Assembly (NCBI GenBank): GCA_036924285.1
Contig: JAYKYS010000016.1
Location: forward strand, 372,001 to 436,000
DNA from: Asterella californica
Lineage: Eukaryota; Streptophyta; Marchantiopsida; Marchantiales; Aytoniaceae
Reading direction: 5' to 3'
DNA length: 64,000 nucleotides
Position 1 is the first letter of the stretch. Each line of letters opens with the position of its first letter. This document shows, piece after piece, positions 37,425 through 47,087 of this stretch. Under the pieces are notes generated by a model. It did not search any database. It was not told the DNA's origin and saw only the letters and a list, made by a program, of their open reading frames with translations. The translations under genes and the position numbers were made by a program.

Positions 37425-37793
37425 CTATCCACCCGTTTCTTCCATGTCTGTCCTCCAGGAAGAGACAAGTTGTGCTTCCAGGCACTGCCACTTCCCCGAG
37501 ATCATGGGTAGGATCTTCTTCTCCAATTCGCACCTCTTGTTCTCTGCTTCTGACATGTGGAAAGCCCTCCGCCACCATTCTGCTGTCCAGGAAGATGATC
37601 TTCCCCGAGCTACTCCTGCCTTCGCATGTACACGGTTGCGGGACGGTAATGCTGCCCAAACCTCCTCCAGAAGACCTTGATCGGCGAGGTTCCAATCCCA
37701 CAAGAAGAAGTCAAGACCCAACTCCTTGATGAAGGGTTTGGCCTCGGCCAACTCTGCTGCCGGTAACACCAATCCTCGAGGATGCATCGACAT
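37425..37793 (-). pseudogene. Element E protein, N-terminal part
   Basis: This frame starts with an ATG at 37793 and runs 122 codons. It contains LGLDFFLWDWNLADQGLLEE and SSSWTAEWWRRAFHMSEAEN, rich in Trp and acidic residues, and a predicted helix (KRCELEKKILPMISGKWQCL). Function unknown. Upstream sequence is cut by the inserted LTR at 37824/37825, so further N-terminal sequence could lie beyond 47,088. Alternative frames over the same stretch (37381-37701) look less protein-like. Confidence 0.45.
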
Positions 37794-39104
37794 ACTTGAA
37801 ACTCTGTTGCACTAAGCCACACATTATCGTGTCGGATATTGCGTGAAGGATGTCTAGGAAAATGCGAGGTTCCGGACTGTGGAGATGTTGTGTGCTGAAA
37901 CAGAGACAAGACAGAGAAAAACAACCACGAAAACGAACGTTGCGATATATACCAACTCCAAATGTACGTACATTGCCGGTTCTTTCTCCTAAGAGCACAG
38001 AACTGAAAAACAGACCAGAGCGGTCTGTAACCTGCTTCAAAGCCCTTAAAAACAACCTCTGATTCTCAACCCTGACCCAAAATCACCGAAGCGTAGCTCA
38101 AAGCAAGAGAAACTTCCCTTTGCTAACAAGTAGAGCCACAGCAGTATCACGCGATCCAAACCCAAGTCCAAACCACATCCATGTACAAGTTCTTAGCTAA
38201 AGCTAACTACCACAAGCTGTATATAGCCAACCAGAACTCTAACGAACTCAAAAGAGTAAAACTTGTAGCGAAGAAACCAAAAAAGACCTATATGAGAACT
38301 TCCTCCTTTCGTCGAACGGACTTCAGAGGTCGATAGGGTCTCCTCTGCTGACTCCGTTAACCCAAGAAACCTTCAGATCTGACTCCTGATAGTCGAGATA
38401 TCACCGATTTTTGGTCGCAAGTGACCAAACCTTCAAAAACTCCTCCCTGCGACTTAAAACCGCAGACACCGCACAAATGGATCGTCTAAACTGATATTCG
38501 TCTTCTCTGGTAGGTAGATCTAGCTACCCTGAACCCAACAAGACTCCAAACAAGCCGTTTGGAGTTCCTTTTGCAAAACCACACGAGAAATTTGGTCGTA
38601 GGTTGCAAAAAACTGACATAAATCGACTCCCTGCGGCTCAAACTCGCTCACCTCACCCAAACCAACAATCCAATAGAAGTATTGTCTTCTCCTATGCATA
38701 GATGAAGACTCCATAGTTGCGTAGGCACCAAGAACGAAGAGCTTGGCACACCGATCGCGAAGAACAACCCAATTTTAAGTCGCAGGCGATGAAAAACTTG
38801 ACGCAAGCGCTTCCCTGCGAGCCAATTTCACTCAGAACTCCTAAACCGCCCGATGAAACTTGGTATCGTCTTCAATTTTCTGTAGAACTCGGTGTTCTAA
38901 TCCCGATGGATCCAAAGACAACAAGTTTGGACTCCGGAACAGCCCGAACGGTCCAACTCTCCTTCACAGGTAACTGAAATTTTCAAATCTCTTTCCTGCG
39001 ACTCAATTTCTCTCAGTACACATCCCCTGATCCGTCTCTTCCCAAACCGTCTTAACCTGTGCGTAGCTTGCACAGATATGAACCCAATGACACCTTGCGC
39101 GCGT

Positions 39105-39425
39105 TGTCGTAAGGCGTGAAATATGGTCTGGGAATACACGGGGTATCTGGCTGTAGAGAGATACAACTGGATCTACGACCTAACCGATGAAAACCTATGC
39201 TCTCAATATCTAATCTATCAGTCTTTTTTTAGGTTACTAGCGAGCTAACTTGACCCAAGTGTAGCACATGTGCGTCACACAAATGACTCGGAGCTCGATT
39301 CCACTCTAGATAAAGGCAAGGCTCATACACGGTACGTGTCTGCTTTAGATCCCAAGCACTCTTCATACAATCTCTCATCCACATTCGCTTCACTACTTCT
39401 TCTCGACAAACTACCTAATTGTAGA
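39105..39425 (-). repeat. Element C 3' LTR, truncated
   Basis: It matches 42154-42475 with about eight differences. It stops at a point followed by a short direct repeat (ATTGTAGACTCTGT, twice, 39418-39447), a possible deletion scar. The remaining roughly 3.9 kb of LTR is missing. Confidence 0.85.
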
Positions 39426-39429
39426 CTCT

Positions 39430-39660
39430 GTAATTGTAGACTCTGTTCCTCCAAAGGATCCTCTAATCCCATCTCCATGTAAACACCGGCTATTCTATCC
39501 TCCTTGTCAAGTACACACACTCTTTTTAGATCTTTCTCAACTCTTTCCACAGCCTTCCGCTCCCACTTCTGTAGATCAACAAGCTGCGTATATAAAGCAA
39601 ATCCACCCTCAGAAAATCCCACAACTCCTGTACAAAAGGCACTTCCCTTCGCTGGCGAGA
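39430..39660 (-). pseudogene. Element C post-protease spacer remnant
   Basis: The frame GFSEGGFALYTQLVDLQKWE to IAGVYMEMGLEDPLEE (in 39622-39323) matches the spacer of element B at 17886-17680. The sequence is cut off by the LTR fragment, so pol begins but does not continue. Confidence 0.65.
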
Positions 39661-39699
39661 GTACCTCCTTCTGTGTATCGGTATCACCATACCCTCGCT

Positions 39700-42099
39700 C
39701 TATGGTGACCCTATGCGAAAATCCTTAAACTCTTCAGTGAGTTTAGGAAGAGAACCACTCCGCAAGTTCTCCCGATTGCGCTCATGGTTAGGCGGCACAG
39801 TTAGAAACTGCACTGCTCTCTTACCGTCTTGATTTCTGATCCTAGCATATGCAGACCCATCATCCAGCACCTTGGTCTCCATCCTTACAGCCGTAATGTA
39901 TGGCTGTCCAAGAATTACCGGATACGAAGTAGTGTCTTGAACAAAAAAGTTTTGCTCTATGACTACATCTCCAATCTTTACCCTTACATCCGGACAAGCA
40001 CCGTAGAGTTCTCCCCGTGTGTTGTTCGCTGCCCGGATCATCCAACCATGCTCTGTGTCAATGGGCCACTTCCCTCGCTTATAGACATCTTTGGATACGA
40101 TGTTAATCTCAGATCCATGGTCAATGAGAGCAACCACCGGATCTACCAAATCTCCTATCTTCACCAAGGTCTCCGTAGTACCTCTAGCCCAATGTCCCCT
40201 AGTATAATAACTGGGAACCCTATCATCTCCCTCATTTTCATCGACAACAAATCGAACCTTATGACTGGTGCAATATTTAGCTAACTCTTGCTCCTCCTCC
40301 TTCGTTATTCTCGTATCTAGAGCGTTTGTCATAGCAGTCTCTCCTGTCAACTGCCTCTTCCTCTTGATGGTGTCAATAATGACATCATGGAACTCCTTCT
40401 TTGCTATTCCTAGGATCTCTCGTAAAGTAAACTCAATCTTCGCATTGAGCACTCTCTCTTCTAACACCCCCTTCAAATCTGTAGCAGCTTCAATATCCGA
40501 CTGCAGCTTGTAGGTAGCAGGCTTACCTTTCTTACTCCTTTCTAACCTCTCTGTAGTAGATGGTGGAACTTCCTCCATAGTCTCTTCTCGCACCGGCGTT
40601 GTATCTAGCCGAGGTTTCTCACCTCGTAACTGCCTCTTAGGAGTACTTCTCTCCTCACTAGGACCAGCATCATCTCTCCTACGCTTCTCCTCCATGAGAG
40701 CCTCATGTTGACTCTTTGCCAAGTAGGCGTGTACAGACATTGTATCTACTGGATCACTCCATCCAGTAGCACCTCTGATTATCGTGGCCACCTTGAGTAA
40801 CTCACCCCTTGTTGCTTTTCCTTTCTCCATTGTGGTCACAGCATGACTCCATATTTCACTCGCCTTTACTTCCTCTTCAGAAGTACTATCCCTATCTTTC
40901 ACTACCTCAACCCCATAGGTAGCGGCTTTTACTGATACCTCAGCATGTTGTGAAAGATAATCCTCTAAAACTTGCCTCATCCCTCCTCTTCCAAAGTTAG
41001 TTTTGAGGATCTCACCTGTCTCCTTCAAGGCAACCTTCACCTCTTTCCAGTAGATCACCCCTTGCCGTAGGATGTCAGCAAAGTCTCCGCACTCCTTCCG
41101 ATGATGTTCAGTGCTATCGCACCACATACATCTCTGCACATACCCTTGCTTTGGAGCGGTTTTGCCCTCAAGTACTCCTCCTTTCTCCTCTAGCCTTGCT
41201 AGCTTAATCTGCAAGTCTCTCATCCCTTTTACCAATTCCTCTATTGCATCTTTTTGAGGTGCAACCATAGGGGCAGGGACAGCAGGAAATGAAATAGGAG
41301 GTACTTGTACCGTAGGTGCTTGTACATTAGGCATTGTTGGTTGCCTACGGGGTAGTACGATTGGCGGTGGTCTCACTTCTTGCCTTACCACCACCTTCCC
41401 TCTCCGATACTCCTGCTTCGCAAGTACACCCACTGCTTCAGAAACCTTCCTCCAATCAGCCGTGAGCCCAGTATCTTCCATCCTGTCTTCCAGAAGTAGT
41501 TCCAACTCCCTTTGTAGCTCATTGTTAGCTGCTTGCAGAAACAGCTCCACTTTGTCGTTCTCCAATGTGAGCTTCTCCATTCGAGACAACTGAAGGAACT
41601 GTCTCTCGAACTCCCTAAATAGCTCTGTAGCAACAAGCCCTTTATTGGGTTTGTTTACCCACTCCATGAATGACTTCTTAGTCACTCGATCTGCGTCTTC
41701 TAGAGAGTATTCTTCTTTTAATTGAAAAGTAAACTCCTCCCATGTAGCGCCATGAGAGTGGATGATCTCCTTCACATGCTCTCGTATCTCTGGTACGACA
41801 GCAAGCTCAAATGTGTTGACCATCTCTCTCTCTGGAACTTTACTCAACTCCATCTCCCGAGAATAGTACTTAAGGTACTTGGATATGTTCTTTCCATCAA
41901 ACTGATCCAACAAACCCACAACAGACTGCAAAGCTCTAGTAGCCATTGCCTCCTTTCGTTCAGCGGCTTGTTGTTGTTGCATGATCAACGCGAATGCCTC
42001 AAGCAATCGCATATCAGACCTTTTTAGTGGGTTCACCCTCGGGACCTCTCCAGACTTAGAAGCCTCATCTATGAATTGAGATAGGCTCTCAGCGTCCAT
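39700..42099 (-). CDS. Element C Gag-retropepsin polyprotein (799 aa)
   Basis: The ATG at 42099 (MDAESLSQFIDEAS) was chosen because the further 13 codons of the open frame begin with GTG and overlap the primer site. In order: capsid-like helical region (residues about 40-230, with RALQSVVGLLDQFDGKN), a Pro/Val-rich linker, a CCHC zinc knuckle (CMWCDSTEHHRKEC), a charged stretch, a helical segment (ERVLNAKIEFTLREILGIAK), and a retropepsin with ALIDHGSEINIVSK (D-H-G motif) and VILGQPYITAVRMETKV. The frame has no stop in 799 codons, unlike every other element here, which suggests recent activity or selection. Gag assembles particles and the protease would mature them; no polymerase is encoded. 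It could be mobilised by a complete relative. Confidence 0.9.
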   Translation of the reverse strand: MDAESLSQFIDEASKSGEVPRVNPLKRSDMRLLEAFALIMQQQQAAERKEAMATRALQSVVGLLDQFDGKNISKYLKYYSREMELSKVPEREMVNTFELAVVPEIREHVKEIIHSHGATWEEFTFQLKEEYSLEDADRVTKKSFMEWVNKPNKGLVATELFREFERQFLQLSRMEKLTLENDKVELFLQAANNELQRELELLLEDRMEDTGLTADWRKVSEAVGVLAKQEYRRGKVVVRQEVRPPPIVLPRRQPTMPNVQAPTVQVPPISFPAVPAPMVAPQKDAIEELVKGMRDLQIKLARLEEKGGVLEGKTAPKQGYVQRCMWCDSTEHHRKECGDFADILRQGVIYWKEVKVALKETGEILKTNFGRGGMRQVLEDYLSQHAEVSVKAATYGVEVVKDRDSTSEEEVKASEIWSHAVTTMEKGKATRGELLKVATIIRGATGWSDPVDTMSVHAYLAKSQHEALMEEKRRRDDAGPSEERSTPKRQLRGEKPRLDTTPVREETMEEVPPSTTERLERSKKGKPATYKLQSDIEAATDLKGVLEERVLNAKIEFTLREILGIAKKEFHDVIIDTIKRKRQLTGETAMTNALDTRITKEEEQELAKYCTSHKVRFVVDENEGDDRVPSYYTRGHWARGTTETLVKIGDLVDPVVALIDHGSEINIVSKDVYKRGKWPIDTEHGWMIRAANNTRGELYGACPDVRVKIGDVVIEQNFFVQDTTSYPVILGQPYITAVRMETKVLDDGSAYARIRNQDGKRAVQFLTVPPNHERNRENLRSGSLPKLTEEFKDFRIGSP

Positions 42100-42130
42100 G
42101 ATTGGAAAAAACGTATCTCTCAACCCCAGA

Positions 42131-42151
42131 CGTTTCACGTCGAGTTCACCA
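42131..42151 (-). promoter_or_regulatory. Element C primer-binding site
   Basis: On the minus strand TGGTGAACTCGACGTGAAAC lies two bases from the LTR. It equals the element B site apart from one base. It overlaps the first codons of the open frame upstream of the chosen gag start. Confidence 0.75.
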
Positions 42152-42153
42152 AC

Positions 42154-45100
42154 TGTCGTAGGGCGTGAAATATGGTCTGGGAATACACGGGGTATCTGGC
42201 TGTAGAGAGATACAACTGGATCTACGACCTAACCGATGAAAACTTATGCTCTCAATATCTAATCTATCAGTGTTTTTTGTAGGTTACTAGCGAGCTGACT
42301 TGACCCAAGTGTAGCACATGTGCATCACACAAATGACTCGGAGCTCGATTCCACTCTAGATAAAGGCAAGGCTCATACACGGTACGTGTCTGCTTTAGAT
42401 CCCAAGCACTCTTCATACAATCTCTCATCCACATCCGCTTCACTACTTCTTCTCGACAAAGTACCTAATTGTAGTCTCTGACCTTCTATTGTTCGCTGAT
42501 ACGAGTTTGCTCAGGAAGATGTCCACAGCAAGGACCGTCTACTACACAAGCTTCCCAACGATACAAGACATATCGGCAGCAAAACAGCTAGAAACTCGGG
42601 GCGTGATACCGAGGATAACGGTACCTCAGCTTCAGCAAGACGTGGCACCTCCACTGAGCGTGATCGCCGGACCAATCTCACAATACAGCCTCCTTGTCAT
42701 CCACACGACACCTCCAAGAAGCACACCTCCCATCTTCAAGTCGTTTTTGTTCAACTCCAACCAAGAGATTTCAGCAAAATCTCTCTACGTCTTTCTCGTC
42801 TCGCTGCAAACTGAACTTTGACACTCTCGTGCCTTCACCTCGATTATCCAATCAGGCCCAAATTCCACAGGACATCCTCTCTGACCCTTCTCTACTACTG
42901 TATGAAATTTCAGTCTCAGATCTGACCCCCGACTGTTCGCGATGAATCAAGCCACCTGCCTGTGCTAACTTCTGAGCTTTACAGATCTCGATGGCCAAAA
43001 TCCTAGATCTCCACACATTCTCTTACCCAATTGAACTGAAATTTCACATGTGACTAGCTGATAGGGCACACTCTCATCCTGGAAAGTTTCACTCAGAGAT
43101 CCAATCCCATGTGCACGGAGCAACTCAAGCTTTGAATCCAAAGAAAGCGGGTTTTCTCATACCTCTCAACTGTAACAGCCAACTTCAATTGATCATTTCC
43201 GGAGCAAATCCAACCCAAATGTAGGATTGTTTTACATCAATACAACCAGCACGGAGTGAACTACTCGATCCCCTTGACAGCTCCTAAAGATCACCTCTCA
43301 AACTCCCGGATCACTCCAAAACGTGGCTCGGGGTACCGATTTGATCCCCCTGACTTTCAACGTCCATCACTCTCTCCTCAGAATTCCAAATCGCCTGATC
43401 TTTGTCTCCAGAGTGTAGCCCGTCTCGAGAGCTTTCCAACAAGACCACTCACTCCTCAAATGACCCCCGGGAAGACCTCCAAAACCCTAAAGCCGTCTGC
43501 AGATCTGGAATGACGTTGATTGGTCGAAAATAGACCAATAAGAAACAGATCTGGAAACCTCTTTTGTCCTTTACTTGGTACCCTAGAACAACTATGACCT
43601 AGCTACCCTCTCATGTCTTCAAGGCATTGGTCCCAACCTTAGTTAATTACCCTCGTCAAACTATAGAGATCTTACTTAACACTTAAGATTCAGTACAAGG
43701 TCAAGATGACGACCTGGAACCGATTTACAATGAAAGGTACTACAAAAGGAAATGGAGAAGCCATCACTTGATTATAGTACTCCTCCCCAAAGTTCCTTGC
43801 GATCCACGCACGATGATTGATCTTCCACCGACAGTGACATCGAACATCCACCCAGACGTTGAAAGGGATGTTGGCTGGATAATTCAAGTCCATTGGCCCT
43901 CCTCAAAGTAAGATGTACACTGTCAAGTCCCAGTCCTCTCCATACGTAACGATTGGTAAGATCACCGGAGTAGGCGAGTCCATCATCCTCCCCATGAACT
44001 CTTCTCCAAAGTAGGCGACGAACCACTGTCGAAAGTGATCGCGGTGGATCAAGTGAAGCTTGATATGAAACGGGTTCGGAAATGGCAGATTTGGAACTCG
44101 ATTCAGTCCTCCATCCATGAATACAACTCCTGCCGCTCCTTCTTATCACGTAAGACACTAAGACACACTCATGAAAACTACCCCTCCAGAAGAATACCTC
44201 CCAAACCCCCAACCCACTATCTTATACCTATGTTGACAACAAGAGCCATTCACGCGAACGTTCACGGATCATTGAGTCGGCACATCTCGTTATCGTGCGA
44301 TCTCACATCCAGATCTCTGTGAACGTGACACCTAATACTCTCTCATGCGAACTACACAAAAGGTTCACCGAACACAAAAGAAAACACAACACCCGTTCTA
44401 CACTGAATTCACATGTGGGACGTCTCACAACACGACATCGCCTACTACACAAGCTTCCCAACGATACAAGACATATCGGCAGCAAAACAGCTAGAAACTC
44501 GGGGCGTGATACCGAGGATAACGGTATCTCAGCTTCAGCAAGACGTGGCACCTCCACTGAGTGTGATCGCCGTACCAATCTCACAATACAGCCTCCTTGT
44601 CATCCACACGACACCTCCAAGAAGCACACCTCCCATCTTCAAGTCGTTTTTTGTTCAACTCCAACCAAGAGATTTCAGCAAAATCTCTCTACGTCTTTCT
44701 CGTCTCGCTGCAAACTGAACTTTGACAATCTCGTGCCTTCACCTCGATTATCCAATCAGGCTCAGACTTCACAGGACATCCCCTCTGACCCTTCTCTACT
44801 ACTGTATGAAATTTCAGTCTTAGATCTGACCCCAACTGTCCGCGATGAATCAAGCCACCCGCCTGTGCTAACTTCTGAGCTTTACAGATCTCGATGGCCA
44901 AAATCCTAGATCTCCACACATTCTCTTACCCAATTGAACTGATATTTCACATGTGACTAGCTGATAGGGCACACTCTCATCCTGGAAAGTTTCACTCAGA
45001 GATCCAATCCCATGTGCACGGAGCAACTCAAGCTTTGAATCCAAAGAAAGCAGGTTTTCTCATACCTCTCAACTGTAACAGCCAACTTCAATTGATCATT

Positions 45101-46341
45101 TCCGGAGCAAATCCAACCCAAATGTAGGATTGTTTTACATCAATACAACCAGCACGGAGTGAACTACTCGATCCCCTTGACAGCTCCTAAAGATCACCTC
45201 TCAAACTCCCGGATCACTCCAAAACGTGGCTCGGGGTACCGATTTGACCCCCCTGACTTTCAACGTCCATCACTCTCTCCTCAGAACTCCAAATCGCCTG
45301 ATCTTTGTCTCCAGAGTGTAGCCCGTCTCGAGCTCTTTCCAACAGGACCACTCACTCCTCAAATGACCCTCGGGAAGACCTCCAAAACCCTAAAGCCGTC
45401 TGCAGATCTGGAATGACGTTGATTGGTCGAAAATGGACCAATAAGAAAACAGATCTGAAAACCTCTTTTGTCCTCTACTTGGTACCCTAGAACAACTATA
45501 ACCTTACTATCCTCTCATGCCTTCAAGGCATCGGCCCCAACCTTAGGTTAATTACATTCGTCGAACTATAGAGATCGTACTTAACACTTAAGATTCAGTA
45601 CAAGGTCAAAATGACGACCTGGAACCGATTTACGATGAAAGGTACTACAAAAGGAAATGGAGAAGCCATCACTTGATTACAGTACTCCTCCCCAAAGTTC
45701 CTTGCGATCCACGCACGATGATTGATCTTCCGCCGACAGTGACATCGAACATCCACCCAGACGTTGAAAGGGATGTTGGCTGGATAATTCAAGTCCATTG
45801 GCCCTCGTCAAAGTAAGATGTACACTGTCAAGTCCCAGTCCTCTCCATACGTGACGATTGGTAAGATCACCGGAGTAGGCGAGTCCATCATCCTCCCCAT
45901 GAACTCTTCTCCAAAGTAGGCGACGAACCACTGTCGAAAGTGATCACGATGGATCAAGTGAAGCTTGATATGAAATGGGTTCGGAAATGAAAGATTCGGA
46001 ACTCGATTTAGTCCTCCATCCATAGATACAACTCTTGCAGTCCCCACTTATCTCGTAAGACACTTAAGACGTACTCATGACATCCACTCAAGAAGAATGC
46101 CTCCCAAACCCCCAACCCACTGTCTTATACCTATGTTTGACAACAAGAGCCATTCACGCGAACGTTCACGGATCATTGAGTCGGCACATCTTGTTATCGT
46201 GCGATCTCACATCCAGATCTCTGTGAACGTGACACCTAATACCCTCTCATGCGAACTACACAAAAGGTTCACCGAACACAAAAGAAAACACAACACCCGT
46301 TCTACACTGAATTCACATGCGGGACGTCTCACAACACGACA
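42154..46341 (-). repeat. Element C 5' LTR, 4188 bp with internal tandem duplication
   Basis: It is bounded by TGTCG (42154) and CGACA (46337-46341). Positions 42539-44441 and 44442-46341 are two near-identical copies (period 1903). The first copy ends with the same CACAACACGACA as the LTR itself, so the duplication looks like two LTR bodies fused head to tail. Short frames within it (for example 42489-42945, 43256-43513 and their second copies) are LTR sequence. The same LTR type, in reverse, forms the end of element 2. Confidence 0.88.
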
Positions 46342-47087
46342 GCGTGTATTGGACTTTCCAATTCATTAAAATGTCCACCGACAGGTCGCAGGAACAAGCA
46401 AACTCCTTAAGCAGCCCCCCTTGTATCAATCTCTGTACGTACGAAGTTCTGTCATCATAAAATAAAGCAGACCCCTTGCATCTTTGATATAACGCATGAA
46501 GTCTCAAATACACAGTCAGCAAGTAACTAGGGGTTAACTTGATTTTGCCTTCTTTCGAATCACATAACTTCTTCACTAGATGTCCAAACGAAGTAAACAA
46601 GATGTCCATGGAAAGCTGACAACGAGCTCTACCCATCTATGCGATAAAAGTGAAGATCCGAAGTTGTGCCAAAAGCCCGTAAGATGAGGCCTAGCTTGTT
46701 TTCTCCATCTTTCGAATCCTGTAACTTCTCCACTAGGCGTCCAAATGAAGTAGACAAAGTGCCTATGGAATGCTGACAAGGAGCTCTATCCACTGGTGCG
46801 ATGAAAGTGAAGATCTGAAGTTGTGTCAAAAGCCCATAAGCTGGGGCCTAACTTGCTTTCTCCATCTTTCGAGTCATGTAACTTCTCCACTAGGCGTCCA
46901 AACGAAGTAGACAAAGTGCTTATGGAATGCTGACAAGGAGCTCTATCCACTGATGCGATGAAAGCGAAGATCCAAAATGATGTCAAAAGTCCGTAAGCAG
47001 GGGCCTAACTTGTCTTCTCATAAGTGTTTTTGGAGCGACAAGCATCGAAGTCTGAATTTCATGTAGGAGTCGGTCCACGACACGACA

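Larger units (their letters stand above)
39105..46341 (-). mobile_element. Element C: gag-protease-only Gypsy derivative with giant LTR
   Basis: It is inserted in the solo LTR with GCGT on both sides (39101-39104 and 46342-46345). Order on the minus strand: a 4.2-kb 5' LTR (46341-42154), primer site, one uninterrupted gag-protease frame (42099-39700), a short spacer (to about 39,430), then only the last 321 bp of the 3' LTR (39425-39105). RT, RNase H and integrase are absent. Because the target duplication is intact, either it inserted in this shortened form or an internal deletion followed. Confidence 0.85.
37825..47087 (-). repeat. Solo LTR of B family inside element E, split by element C
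   Basis: The left piece, 37825-39104, starts TATCGTGTCGG like the element B LTRs. The right piece, 46346-47087, ends CACGACA. Together they make about 2.0 kb, longer than the 1.6-kb B LTRs because of an extra block at about 38,520-38,750 and a third copy of the 150-bp repeat (copies near 46,570, 46,730 and 46,880). No second LTR or internal region accompanies it. Flanks read CACAT and ACGTA, so a clear target duplication is not seen. Confidence 0.8.

Noticed and set aside
42489..46369. Several medium-length frames between 42.5 and 46.4 kb, present twice
   Set aside because: They lie in the duplicated LTR of element C, overlap in many frames and match no protein.
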